Shown piece by piece: positions 49,079 to 58,888 of a DNA stretch of 64,000 nt (positions are counted from its first letter, which is position 1; each line of letters starts with the position of its first letter). The notes beneath the pieces are model-generated. The model searched no databases, was not told where the DNA came from, and saw only the letters and a program-made list of their open reading frames with translations. Location: the NCBI GenBank assembly GCA_036389155.1, contig DASVQN010000028.1, positions 205,290 through 269,289 of the forward strand. Direction: 5' to 3'. The translations under genes and the position numbers were made by a program. Source of the stretch: CADCVT01 sp036389155 (GTDB taxonomy: Bacteria > Actinomycetota > Thermoleophilia > Solirubrobacterales > Solirubrobacteraceae).

Positions 49079-50242
49079 ATGAAGCTCTCGGCGGGGTGCG
49101 CTGCGCTGATCGCGCTGGCGTTCGGTGCGTCCGCGCCGGTTGCCTCGGCGTCGACCGCGTTCGTCGAGGTCCCCGCCGTGAACGCCGGCATCCACACCTT
49201 CCGCTACGCGGCCGCGCCCGGGGAGCGCAACGACGTCACGGTGGAGTTCCTCGCCGGCGTCGGGAGCTTTCACTCGGCCCTGCGGATCTCCGACGGCGGG
49301 GCCGTCATCGAGCCGGGCAACTCGTGCCGGTCCATCGATCCCCACGCCGTCGAGTGCAGGATCGACGAGCGCACGGCGGGCGGCTACGAGAACTCGTTCG
49401 ACAACCATCTCCTGGACCTCGGCGACGAGGACGACGCGCTGCGGTTCCGCCCCTCGCCGGCGACCGACACGTCGGTGCACACGGACGTCGACGGCGGGCC
49501 GGGCGCGGACACGCTCCACGGCACGCGCCTCGGGCGCGTCCTCGGCGGCCCCGGCCCGGACCACCTGATCGCTCCCGCCGCCGGGTTCGACCTGATGCAC
49601 GGTGGCTCCGGAGCCGACGTGCTGATCGGCAGCGACAAGTACGACGAGCTGACCGGCGGCGCTGGACCCGACCGCCTCGTCGGCCGCGACGGAGACGACC
49701 ACCTCTTCGGCGACGACCCCTTCGCGACGATCGCGCCCGCCGACGCACAGGACTCGCTGGACGGTGGGGACGGGAACGACTTCCTCAACGGCGGCCCCGC
49801 TGTGAACGCGGTCGCCTGCGGTCCGGGGGCGGACGTGAGCATCGTCGCGCTGGCCCGCGACGTCGTCGGGTTCGACTGCGAGCGCGTCGCGTTCATGGTC
49901 GACGAGGAGTTCGAGATCTGGTTCAGCTTGCGTCCGCGGCCGGTCGCGTGGCGCGGCAGCACGGCGCTGTTCCGGGTGCCGTGCGCGCAGCTGGAGCCCC
50001 CGTGGGGCTACGGGACGCCCCTGCCCTGCGACGGCTCGATGACGCTCCGTGAGGCGAGCGGCCCGCGCCGCCTCCTGGGACGCGCCGCCGTGCCCGGGAA
50101 CCTGGCCGCGATTCCCCTGAGCGCGCTCGGCATGCGGCTGGCGCGTCAGCCGTACGGCGTGCTCGTGACCGTGACGCTCCACGGGCACGCGATCGGCCCG
50201 CCCAACGGGTGGACGTTCCGCCTGCGGCGTTCCGCTGGGTAG
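49079..50242 (+). CDS. Secreted RTX-like calcium-binding repeat protein
   Basis: 387 residues. A signal peptide (CAALIALAFGASAPVASA) is followed by a beta domain and then about six nonapeptide-like repeats (GGPGADTLHG, GGSGADVLIG, GGAGPDRLVG, GGDGNDFLNG), residues about 135-250, that should form a calcium-bound parallel beta-roll. A C-terminal beta domain follows with cysteine pairs (VACGPGA, FDCERV, VPCAQ, LPCDG). Function unknown; probably cell-surface. It lies between the separate polymerase and ligase genes. Its stop is three bases before the ligase GTG. Confidence 0.8.
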   Translation: MKLSAGCAALIALAFGASAPVASASTAFVEVPAVNAGIHTFRYAAAPGERNDVTVEFLAGVGSFHSALRISDGGAVIEPGNSCRSIDPHAVECRIDERTAGGYENSFDNHLLDLGDEDDALRFRPSPATDTSVHTDVDGGPGADTLHGTRLGRVLGGPGPDHLIAPAAGFDLMHGGSGADVLIGSDKYDELTGGAGPDRLVGRDGDDHLFGDDPFATIAPADAQDSLDGGDGNDFLNGGPAVNAVACGPGADVSIVALARDVVGFDCERVAFMVDEEFEIWFSLRPRPVAWRGSTALFRVPCAQLEPPWGYGTPLPCDGSMTLREASGPRRLLGRAAVPGNLAAIPLSALGMRLARQPYGVLVTVTLHGHAIGPPNGWTFRLRRSAG

Positions 50243-50245
50243 ACC

Positions 50246-51154
50246 GTGGCGATGCGACCGAGCTTCGTGACGCCGATGAAGGCCGTGCTGGCGCAGGAGC
50301 GGCCGGCCGGCCCCGGGTGGGTCTTCGAGCGCAAGCTGGACGGGATCCGCTGCCTGGCGGTCAAGGACGGCGGCCGCACGCGGCTGTACTCGCGCAACGA
50401 GCTCTCGCTGAACGACCGCTACCCGCCGATCGCCGCGGCGCTGGACGCCGATCCGGCCGACGGGTTCGTGATCGATGGCGAAGCCGTGGCGTTCGTCGGG
50501 GGCCGCGACCGCTTCGGCGGCGGCGAGGACGCCCAGCTCTTCTACTACGTCTTCGACGTCCTGATCGCCGGCGGTCGCGACGTGCGGTCCCGTCCGCTGG
50601 AGGAGCGGCGCTCGGTGCTGGAGGGCGTGCTGCGCTGGCGCGACCCGCTGCGCATGACCGAGCAGCTGCAAGGCGACGGCGCGGAGCTGCTCGAGGACGC
50701 GTGCCGCGAGGGCTGGGAGGGTCTCATCGCCAAGCGGCTCGGGACGCCGTACGTCTCGACGCGCTCGCGCGACTGGCTGAAGCTCAAGTGCACGCGCGCC
50801 CAGGAGCTCGTGATCGGCGGCTTCACCGCGCCGCGCGGCGCACGGACGGATCTCGGGGCGCTGCTCGTCGGCCACTTCGACGGCGACCGTTTCCGCTACG
50901 CGGGCAAGGTGGGGACAGGCTTCAAGCGCGAGACGCTGCGCGAGCTGTCCGAGCGGCTCGCCCCGCTCGTGCGCGACACGTCGCCGTTCGAGCCCGAGAA
51001 GGGGATCCCGCGAGCGGCGACGTGGGTCGAGCCCGAGCTGGTTGCCCAGATCGCGTTCATGGAGTGGACGGGCGACGGCCGCCTGCGCCATCCCTCGTTC
51101 CTCGGCCTGCGGTTCGACAAGAGCGCGCGCGAGGTCGTGCGCGAGGAGCCGTAG
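50246..51154 (+). CDS. ATP-dependent DNA ligase, LigC/LigD ligase-domain type
   Basis: 302 residues: the nucleotidyl-transferase motif I is FERKLDGIRCLA (Lys30 takes AMP), then FVIDGEAVAF (motif III region), EGLIAKRLG (motif IV) and DWLKLKC (motif V), followed by an OB-fold (TDLGALLVGHFDGDRFRYAG). This is the size of the ligase part of LigD or of LigC. With the stand-alone polymerase gene close by it likely serves end joining or excision repair. Start GTG 50246 or ATG 50252. Confidence 0.9.
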   Translation: MAMRPSFVTPMKAVLAQERPAGPGWVFERKLDGIRCLAVKDGGRTRLYSRNELSLNDRYPPIAAALDADPADGFVIDGEAVAFVGGRDRFGGGEDAQLFYYVFDVLIAGGRDVRSRPLEERRSVLEGVLRWRDPLRMTEQLQGDGAELLEDACREGWEGLIAKRLGTPYVSTRSRDWLKLKCTRAQELVIGGFTAPRGARTDLGALLVGHFDGDRFRYAGKVGTGFKRETLRELSERLAPLVRDTSPFEPEKGIPRAATWVEPELVAQIAFMEWTGDGRLRHPSFLGLRFDKSAREVVREEP

Positions 51155-51160
51155 CGGGGA

Positions 51161-51203
51161 CTGTCCTGCTTGACCGTCGGTATCCGACGCCGATCCAGGA
51201 CAG
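51161..51203. repeat. Nested inverted repeat after the ligase gene
   Basis: CTGTCCTG (51161-51168) pairs with CAGGACAG (51196-51203), and GTCGG/CCGAC nests inside. GTCCTG-TTGACC-like words recur about 50 bases later as a direct repeat. No U-run follows, so this is not a typical terminator. The rest of the 305-base gap (51155-51459) holds a CCGGCC/GGCCGG hairpin near 51230 and repeat copy 2, but no gene. Confidence 0.5.
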
Positions 51204-51278
51204 CTTGCGCAGTCGTCCTGGTTGACCCCCGGCCGGTGCGGCCGGAGCAGGACGGCGCGCCCGAGCACCACTGACGCC

Positions 51279-51379
51279 GGCGGGCGGCGGCCCGACCTCC
51301 CGCCCGCCAGACGCTCGGGACCTGAGGGCGGAGCCCGATGTCCGTCTGGAGGGTGGGATGGTCGGACCGCCGCCCTGCC
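51279..51379. repeat. Palindromic repeat element, copy 2
   Basis: Same 41-base core as copy 1 (51308-51348) capped on a longer stem: about 24 of 26 positions pair (51282-51305 with 51351-51375, one bulge). Arm bases differ from copy 1 but compensate, for example C-G (51299/51357) where copy 1 has T-A (46157/46216), and C-G (51305/51351) for G-C (46163/46210). Confidence 0.8.
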
Positions 51380-51459
51380 GCAACGGCCGGGTCCGCCGCG
51401 CGCCGCCGGGAGGGACGGCGCGGCGGCGAGTAGGCCAGGACGCGACACCCGAGGTCAAG

Positions 51460-54159
51460 GTGAGCGGCGCCGCGCCGATCTACGTGCCTGTTGTGACGTA
51501 CGTTCACCGCTGTCCGTTCTGTGGGTGGGAGCGTCAGGCCGCCTCCGAGACGATCCTCGAGCCCGCCTGCGACCGCTGTGGCGGCTCGCTGCGCGCTCTG
51601 CAGCCCGCCGAGGTCGATCAGGTGCGCGAGGAGGATCGGCTCGGCCACGTCGCCTCGGCCAGCCGCTCCGACGGCACCGCGATCTTCGCGCTGCTCGTCA
51701 CGGCGCCGTGGGCGCTGCCGCTGCTCGGCGTCAAGCTCGGCGACATCGCCTTCCTCGTCCCGCTCGTCCTGCTGGCGTTCTCGGCCGCGCGGCTGCAGGC
51801 GCGGACGGTCACCGAGCCCGGCCACGGCCCGGTCTGGCGCTCGCTCGCGCTCTCGGTCACCCTCGCGGCCGCCGCCTCCGGCGTCATGGTCGCCGCGGCG
51901 ATCGCCACCGGCGGCATCGGCCGCGCCGGCTTCTACCTCGGCGCGGGCGCCTCGGCGCTCCTCGTCCTGGCCGCCGCCGGCCAGGCCCGTCGCGGCCTGA
52001 ACGGCGCCCCGACCACCCGCGTCCTCGACGCAGCCCTGCTCGCGCTCCTGCTCGGCGGCCTCGGCGCGTGGATGCTCGTCGTGCGCGGCGGGCACTCCGA
52101 CGTCGCGCTGCTCGGCATCGTCGTCCTCGACCTCGTGGCCGTCGTCCTCTTCGCGCTCGGCGCCGCGTCCAGCGGCCAGATCCGGCGCGCCCCCGGCGCC
52201 TGGTGGATCGTGCTCGGCACCATCGGCATCACCATCGGCGACGGCCTCGTCGCGGGCGGCGCGGCCGGCCTCGTGCCCGACCTCTCCTCCCTCACCGCCA
52301 TGCTCTGGGCCGCGGGCGGGTTCGCCTTCGCCACCGCCGCCGACCTCGGCCTCACGCCCAAGCGCGGCGAGGCCCGCACCCCGGCCACGATCGGCCGCGC
52401 CTGGATCGCGGGGCGCATCGTCCTGCCGCTCGGCGCGGTCCTCGCCTTCCCCGGCGCGGCCGTCGCCCTGCTCCTCGCCGGCGAGCTCCCCGTGGCGGGC
52501 GCCGTCTACTTCGGCGCGTGCACGCTGGCCGCGCTCCTGCTCGCCTTCACGCGCCAGGCCTACCTGCTCGTTGAGCGCCAGCGGGCGGTCGTCCGCGAGC
52601 GCCGCATCCGCGAGGTCGCGACGCGCCGCAACGAGGAGCTCGAGGCGCTCACCGGCCTGGCCACGACGATGACGCAGACGCTCGAGGAGGGCCCGATCGT
52701 CGAGCAGGCCCTCGGCGTCCTGAAGACCGCGGCGCGCGCGACGAGCGCGGCGCTGCACCTCGAGCGCGAGGACCGGTTGCGGCTCGCCGCGATCGCCGGC
52801 CGGTGGCACGCCGAGCACCCGTGGACCGACCGCTCCGCCGCCGGCGTCACCGAGCCCGTCGTCGAGCGCCGCGGCCGCCGGGCGATCCTGCGCCTCCCGC
52901 TCGCCGCCCGCGGGCGACGCATCGGCGCGGTCACCCTCATCCGCCCCGAGGCAGACCCCTTCGACCCGCAGGCCGTCGAGCTGCTGCGCCTGCTCGTCGA
53001 CCAGATGGGCGTCGCGGTGCAGAACGCGCGCGACTACCGCGAGAAGCTCGAGCAGGCGATCCGCGACCCGCTCACCGGCCTCTACAACCGCCGCTTCCTG
53101 CTCGAGGCGCTGGAGAAGGAGGTCCAGCGCAGCGCGCGCTACGGCTCCGAGGCCTCGCTCGTCATCTTCGACGTCGACGACTTCAAGCTCGTCAACGACC
53201 GCTACGGCCACGCCGCCGGCGACGACGTCCTGCGCGCCGTCGGCCGGCTCGCCGAGGCCCACATCCGCCCCGCCGACAGCTTCGCCCGCATCGGCGGCGA
53301 GGAGTTCGCGCTGCTGCTGCCCGAGACCTCGCAGCTCGAGGCGCTCCTCGTCGCCGAGCGCGTGCGCACCGCGATCGGCCGCGAGAAGATCATCGGCGAC
53401 CGCAAGATCACCGTGAGCGGCGGCATCGCGTCCTGCCCGTCGGACGCCGGCGAGGCCGAGGAGCTCCAGCGCCTGGCCGACGGCGCGCTGTACTTCGCCA
53501 AGCGCAACGGCAAGGACCTCTGCGCCGTGGCCAGCGAGGTCACCGCGACCGACGGCGGCGAGGCGGCGGCCACCGAGGGGATGGTCGCCCACCTCTACGC
53601 GCTCGTCGCCATGATCGACGCGCAGCAGCTCCACACGCGCGACCACTCCGAGAACGTCGCCGCCTACACCGTCGCGATCGCCCAGGCCCTCGGGCTCGGC
53701 CGCGACCGCGTCGTCAAGCTGCGCCGCGCCGCGATGCTCCACGACGTCGGGAAGATCGCGGTCCCCTCCGCCGTGCTCTCCAAGCCCGGCCGCCTGAGCG
53801 AGGACGAGTTCGCGCAGATCCGCGAGCACCCCGTCGTCGGCGGGCTGATGCTCTCCCATGCGGGCCTGACCGAGGAGTCCACCTGGATCCGCGGCCATCA
53901 CGAGCGCGTCGACGGCGGCGGCTACCCGGACGGCCTGCGCCGCTCGCAGATCCCGCTCGAGTCGCGCATCCTCTTCGTCGCCGACGCCTTCGAGGCGATG
54001 ACGTCGGACCGGCCCTACCAGCCGGGCATGCCGGTGGAGGAGGCGCTGGCCGAGCTGCGCCGGTGCGCCGGCACGCAGTTCGACGCCCGCGTCGTCACGG
54101 TGCTCAGCGAGCTCGTGCGCAGCGGTCGCCTGTCGGTCCTGGCCCTCCGGGCCGAGTAG
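51460..54159 (+). CDS. Membrane GGDEF / HD-GYP dual cyclic-di-GMP protein with zinc ribbon
   Basis: 899 residues from the GTG at 51460 (GAGG six bases ahead; the GTG at 51493 is possible). An N-terminal zinc ribbon (CPFCGW at 18-23, CDRCGG at about 38-43) precedes about eight membrane segments (65-370), a GAF-like domain (400-520), a GGDEF domain with intact GGEEF at about 612, and an HD-GYP domain with LHDVGK (about 760) and HHERVDGGGYPDG (about 812). It could both make and break cyclic di-GMP, tuned by the GAF or membrane sensor. No partner gene adjoins. Confidence 0.88.
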   Translation: MSGAAPIYVPVVTYVHRCPFCGWERQAASETILEPACDRCGGSLRALQPAEVDQVREEDRLGHVASASRSDGTAIFALLVTAPWALPLLGVKLGDIAFLVPLVLLAFSAARLQARTVTEPGHGPVWRSLALSVTLAAAASGVMVAAAIATGGIGRAGFYLGAGASALLVLAAAGQARRGLNGAPTTRVLDAALLALLLGGLGAWMLVVRGGHSDVALLGIVVLDLVAVVLFALGAASSGQIRRAPGAWWIVLGTIGITIGDGLVAGGAAGLVPDLSSLTAMLWAAGGFAFATAADLGLTPKRGEARTPATIGRAWIAGRIVLPLGAVLAFPGAAVALLLAGELPVAGAVYFGACTLAALLLAFTRQAYLLVERQRAVVRERRIREVATRRNEELEALTGLATTMTQTLEEGPIVEQALGVLKTAARATSAALHLEREDRLRLAAIAGRWHAEHPWTDRSAAGVTEPVVERRGRRAILRLPLAARGRRIGAVTLIRPEADPFDPQAVELLRLLVDQMGVAVQNARDYREKLEQAIRDPLTGLYNRRFLLEALEKEVQRSARYGSEASLVIFDVDDFKLVNDRYGHAAGDDVLRAVGRLAEAHIRPADSFARIGGEEFALLLPETSQLEALLVAERVRTAIGREKIIGDRKITVSGGIASCPSDAGEAEELQRLADGALYFAKRNGKDLCAVASEVTATDGGEAAATEGMVAHLYALVAMIDAQQLHTRDHSENVAAYTVAIAQALGLGRDRVVKLRRAAMLHDVGKIAVPSAVLSKPGRLSEDEFAQIREHPVVGGLMLSHAGLTEESTWIRGHHERVDGGGYPDGLRRSQIPLESRILFVADAFEAMTSDRPYQPGMPVEEALAELRRCAGTQFDARVVTVLSELVRSGRLSVLALRAE

Positions 54160-54205
54160 CGCGGCCACCCCCGGCGGGGCCTGACGGGCTAGGCTCTGAG
54201 GCGCA

Positions 54206-54445
54206 ATGAGGATGCGCCAGAGCCTTGCTCAGCTCGAGCGGGCGTTCATCGAGGAGTCGCAGGTCGACCGGCAGCGGCGCGAGGCGCTGCGCCGCCAGGC
54301 GGCCCTGCGCTCGCGCCAACGCCAGATCGACAAGGTGCAGAAGCACAGCACGATGCGCTTCGTCGCGCTCGTGCTGACGCTCATCGCGACCGCCGTCATC
54401 GTGACGGTCGCCATGTTCCAGACCCTCTACATCGTCTTGGGCTAG
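54206..54445 (+). CDS. Small coiled-coil membrane protein (79 aa)
   Basis: A charged, Gln/Arg-rich helix (about 5-45, likely coiled coil: EESQVDRQRREALRRQAALR) is followed by one membrane span (VALVLTLIATAVIVTVAMF, about 53-71) and a short tail. No family recognised. It stands 46 bases after the cyclic-di-GMP gene and converges on csrA, 6 bp apart. Confidence 0.65.
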   Translation: MRMRQSLAQLERAFIEESQVDRQRREALRRQAALRSRQRQIDKVQKHSTMRFVALVLTLIATAVIVTVAMFQTLYIVLG

Positions 54446-54451
54446 CGGCTC

Positions 54452-54691
54452 CTAGCCGTCGCGCAGCGAGTCCAGCGCGCGGTCGACCTCACCGCGGACG
54501 TCGGAGCCGCCGGCGGCCACGCCCCGGCGCTCCTGCTGGATCTCGAGGTACACCTCGCGGCGGAACACGGGCACGTCGCGCGGCGCCTGGATCCCGATGC
54601 GGACCTTCTCGCCCATGATCGACAGCACCGAGACCTCGATGTCGTCGCCGATCATGATCGACTGGTTGGACTTCCGGGTGAGAACGAGCAT
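54452..54691 (-). CDS. csrA: Carbon storage regulator CsrA
   Basis: 79 residues. MLVLTRKSNQSIMIGDDIEV and VRIGIQAPRDVPVFRREVYL are diagnostic, including the RNA-binding Arg near residue 44. The tail is 15-20 residues longer than in E. coli. It binds GGA motifs in mRNA leaders to block translation. Its own leader (54692-54722) has several GGA triplets, among them AGGATGT on the minus strand at 54716-54722, which agrees with the core of the CsrA consensus, and the Shine-Dalgarno AGGAG. No fliW or flagellar gene is near. Confidence 0.95.
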   Translation of the reverse strand: MLVLTRKSNQSIMIGDDIEVSVLSIMGEKVRIGIQAPRDVPVFRREVYLEIQQERRGVAAGGSDVRGEVDRALDSLRDG

Positions 54692-54710
54692 TTCTCCTAC
54701 CTCCCTGCCT

Positions 54711-54739
54711 GGAGTACATCCTACGGTTGCCTCCTTCAA
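54711..54739 (-). promoter_or_regulatory. Candidate csrA promoter
   Basis: On the minus strand TTGAAG and TACTCC are separated by 17 bases, an acceptable -35/-10 arrangement, about 20 bases from the csrA start. If used, the AGGATGT site would lie upstream of the transcript start, so this and the proposed CsrA site compete as interpretations. Confidence 0.35.
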
Positions 54740-54783
54740 CGCACGGGACGCCCGGACCTTGCGCTAGTCTCCCGCGCGATTTC

Positions 54784-55350
54784 ATGGCTCGTCGATCGCT
54801 GCGCCCGCACCTGAACCAGATCCGTAGTTGGGTCCGCCAGGAACGCACCGACGCCTGGATCGCCCACCAGCTCGAGGTGACCGTGCAGCAGATCCAGTCG
54901 TTCAAGCGTGAACAGGGCCTCGAGCCCGACGGCGAGCAGGCCGAAACGGCCGCCGGGGCAGACTTCGACGACGAGATCGACCTGCGCGCCGAGGACGACG
55001 CCGCCATCGCCGCCGAGCTCGACGCGGCCGAGGCCGAGCGCGCCAAGGCCGCCGCCGAGGCCGAGGCGGCGGGCGACGCCGAGGAGGGCGACGACGCCGA
55101 CGGCGACGAGGCCAAGCCGCGCCGGCGCCGCTCGCGCCGCGGCGGGCGCTCGCGCAGCGGGAAGAACGGCGCCGGCGCGATCGAGGCCACGTTCGACCAC
55201 GGCGAAGAGGGCTACGGCCTCTGGCTGGACCCCGCCGTGGCCGACAACCCCGTGTACGCCGAGCACTGGGCGGGCCACCGGCCCGTCGAGGTCACGATCG
55301 AAGAGGACCGGATCGTGATCCGCCGCGCGGGCGCCACCGACGACGAGTAG
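54784..55350 (+). CDS. Lineage-type hypothetical protein with acidic/basic linker
   Basis: 188 residues in three parts: an N-terminal helix-turn-helix-like segment (IRSWVRQERTDAWIAHQLEV, about 9-40), a long low-complexity linker switching from acidic/Ala-rich to Arg-rich (PRRRRSRRGGRSRSGK), and a compact C-terminal domain (GEEGYGLWLDPAVADNPVYA to the end). The composition suggests nucleic-acid binding. I know no named family. TAGTCT (54765-54770) may be its -10 box. The GNAT gene follows 4 bases after the stop. Confidence 0.7.
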   Translation: MARRSLRPHLNQIRSWVRQERTDAWIAHQLEVTVQQIQSFKREQGLEPDGEQAETAAGADFDDEIDLRAEDDAAIAAELDAAEAERAKAAAEAEAAGDAEEGDDADGDEAKPRRRRSRRGGRSRSGKNGAGAIEATFDHGEEGYGLWLDPAVADNPVYAEHWAGHRPVEVTIEEDRIVIRRAGATDDE

Positions 55351-55354
55351 CCGG

Positions 55355-56113
55355 GTGGCCGATCGCGGCGAGACCGCGCTCGCGTTCATGCGTGAGACGC
55401 GCGGCGCCGTGGCCGACCGCGTCGAGGAGCACCCGCTGGGGACGCTCCTCGCCACGCCCTCGCTCGACCGCGTCTGGAGCCTCAACGCGCTGAGCGTCTC
55501 CGGCGCCCGGCCCGACCTGACGCTCGACGGGCTCGAGGCCGCGCTCCTCGACGCCTTCGGCGACGCGCGATGGGCGAGCGTCGAGCTGCACGACGCGGCC
55601 ACCGCCGCCCGCATCGAGGCCGAGGCCCGCGCGCGCGGCTGGACGGTCGAGCACGAGGTCGTCATGGACCTGCGCCGCGAGCCCGACCGGGTCGTCGACA
55701 CGCCGCCCGTCCGCGAGGGCACGCGGGAGGAGATGCTCGCGCTCGCCGACCGCTGGTTCGCCGAGGACGTCGAGAGCCAGGGGCCGGAGGCGCTGACGCA
55801 GCTGCGCGCGTACGCCCGCCGCGAGTGGGACGCGCGGCCGACGCGCGCGTTCGTCGCCGGCGACGCGGAGGCGATGACCAAGCTCTGGTCGGATGGCAGC
55901 ACCGCGCAGGTCGAGGACGTCTACACGTCGCCGCAGGCGCGCGGGCAGGGCTACGCGCGGGCGCTCGTGACGCGCGCGATCCAGGAAGCGCGGGGCGCTG
56001 GACACGACCTGATCTTCATCGTCGCCGACGCGGACGACACGCCGAAGGAGCTGTACGCGCGCCTCGGCTTCGACCCGCTGCACGCCATCACGCGGGTCGT
56101 GCGGCGCAGCTAG
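55355..56113 (+). CDS. GNAT-family acetyltransferase
   Basis: 252 residues, probably a degenerate N-terminal GNAT half plus an active C-terminal half. The acetyl-CoA loop is VYTSPQARGQGYARALVTRA (Q/R-x-x-G-x-G/A type), and ELYARLGF is the usual C-terminal signature. Acceptor unknown. GTG start, four bases after the preceding gene, so the two are likely one transcript. The stop overlaps the end of the convergent 112-residue gene. Confidence 0.8.
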   Translation: MADRGETALAFMRETRGAVADRVEEHPLGTLLATPSLDRVWSLNALSVSGARPDLTLDGLEAALLDAFGDARWASVELHDAATAARIEAEARARGWTVEHEVVMDLRREPDRVVDTPPVREGTREEMLALADRWFAEDVESQGPEALTQLRAYARREWDARPTRAFVAGDAEAMTKLWSDGSTAQVEDVYTSPQARGQGYARALVTRAIQEARGAGHDLIFIVADADDTPKELYARLGFDPLHAITRVVRRS

Positions 56114-56448
56114 GGCTCTTCGAGGACCCGCTGGCCGCCGGCGTAGTCGCTGGCCTCGCGCAGGTACCGCGCGAACGCGGCGTCCGCGGTCACCCGCGGG
56201 TCCCAGGCCTCCGGATCCTCCGGCGCGACGCGCGTGGCGATCTCGATGACCCATGTCGTCCCCTGGTCGTAGAGGGCGACGAGCTCGTCGCTCTCGAAGC
56301 GGCTGCCGAGCCGCCGGCGCAGCTCGGCGACCACGCGATCGACGATCCGCTCCAGCGCGCGGCGGCGGTCGGCGGGGGCGTCGCGCAGGAGGCGCTCGCC
56401 CTCCTTCCACTGATGCATGGCGGTCAGGAACGCGTCCGGGGCGGTCAC
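56110..56448 (-). CDS. Conserved hypothetical helical protein (112 aa)
   Basis: No family recognised. Mostly helical and charged, with no signal or membrane segment (ADRRRALERIVDRVVAELRR, FESDELVALYDQGTTWVIEI). GTG/ATG start 10 bases downstream of the ftsB stop, so it is probably the last gene of the mazG-eno-ftsB run. Its position suggests a lineage-specific companion of the division protein; this is inference only. Confidence 0.6.
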   Translation of the reverse strand: MTAPDAFLTAMHQWKEGERLLRDAPADRRRALERIVDRVVAELRRRLGSRFESDELVALYDQGTTWVIEIATRVAPEDPEAWDPRVTADAAFARYLREASDYAGGQRVLEEP

Positions 56449-56458
56449 CGCCCCGAGG

Positions 56459-56788
56459 CTAGCGGCCCTTCGTGCGGGGCAGGCCCTCGACGACGAACGC
56501 GCGCTCGCCGGGCTTGACCATGCCGAGGCGGCGCGCCTCGTTCTCGAGCATCCGCGGGTCCTTGAGCTGGTCGCGACGGGCTCGCAGCCTCGCGTTCTCC
56601 TGCTTGAGAGCCGAGACCTCGGAGCCGCGCTGGGCGGACTCCTGCCGCGTGTGCCACCACGACCGCAGCGGGTTGACGTACAGCGCCATCACGCCGAAGA
56701 GCACGAGCAGGAGCGCGATGCGCCCCACGCGGTCCCAGCGGATCGTCGGGCGCGCGGGAAGTCGCGGGGTGCGGGCGGCGGCAGCCAT
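56459..56788 (-). CDS. ftsB: FtsB/DivIC-like septum formation protein
   Basis: 109 residues: basic cytoplasmic start, one membrane helix (IALLLVLFGVMALYVNPL, about 24-41), a coiled coil (about 52-75, EVSALKQENARLRARRDQLK) and the conserved distal ENEARRLGMVKPGERAFVV. This is the bitopic FtsB/DivIC architecture of the divisome. It follows eno, the common bacterial arrangement. An alternative GTG three codons upstream exists. Confidence 0.88.
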   Translation of the reverse strand: MAAAARTPRLPARPTIRWDRVGRIALLLVLFGVMALYVNPLRSWWHTRQESAQRGSEVSALKQENARLRARRDQLKDPRMLENEARRLGMVKPGERAFVVEGLPRTKGR

Positions 56789-56876
56789 CAGACGCACGTT
56801 CGCCGCCCCCGCACGACCTCCTTCCCTGCAACTGATCCTGCGTCAGCCGCGCGGAGGCGCGGAGGGCGCCGGAGCG

Positions 56877-58150
<1,274 letters not shown>

Positions 58151-58154
<4 letters not shown>

Positions 58155-58873
58155 CCGGTCCCGCCTTCCATCTCGTCCCTGAACCTGTCCGCGGCGGCCC
58201 GCAGCGCCAGCTCCGGATCCACCCGCAGCTCGCGGGCCAACGCCACGGCGGCGAACAGCAGGTCGCCCACGGCGTCGAAGCCCTGCTCGCGGCCGGCGGG
58301 CTCGCCGGCGGCGGGGCCGGCCGGAGCGGCCTCCAGCGCGGCCGCCACCGCGCTCTCGAGCCGCGCCCGCGCGCCCTCTGGCGGCCACTCGCGGCCCGCG
58401 CTGTCCGCGCGCCGCAGGAGCTTGCGCGCGTAGAGCGGCCCCGGCAGCGTCTGGGGCACGTCGCCGAAGGGCCCGGCCTCGCGGCCCGCCTCGCCGCGCT
58501 TGATGTCGTCCCAGTTGCGCAGGACCTCGGCGGCGTCCTCGACCTCCACGTCGGCGAAGACGTGCGGGTGGCGCCGGATCAGCTTGTTGCGGCAGTGGTC
58601 GGCCACGGCCGCCAGGTCGCCCGCCCCGCGCTCCTCGAGCAGGAGCGACAGGAAGTGCACCTGGAAGAGGACGTCGCCCAGCTCGTCGAGCAGCTTGGCG
58701 TCGTCGCCCGAGTGCGCGGCGTCGGCCAGCTCGTAGGCCTCCTCCACCGTGTGCGGCACGATCGAGCGCTCGTCCTGCTCGCGGTCCCAGGGGCACTCCG
58801 TGCGCAGCAGGCGGGTGATCTGGTCCAGGCGCTGGAGGGCGGCCGCCGGCTCACCCGCGCCGACTCCTTCCAC
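58151..58873 (-). CDS. mazG: Nucleoside triphosphate pyrophosphohydrolase MazG
   Basis: 240 residues with two MazG helical repeats. The first has the metal-binding pattern EEAYELADA and DELGDVLFQVHFLS, and CPWDREQDERSIVPHTVEEA is the family opening. The second repeat (FDAVGDLLFAAVALARELRV) retains the EVGDLLF-like core. It hydrolyses NTPs to NMP and pyrophosphate, cleansing abnormal nucleotides. It follows the PrsA-like gene by 15 bases, GTG start, and overlaps eno. Confidence 0.93.
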
Positions 58874-58888
58874 GCGACTGACCGTCTT

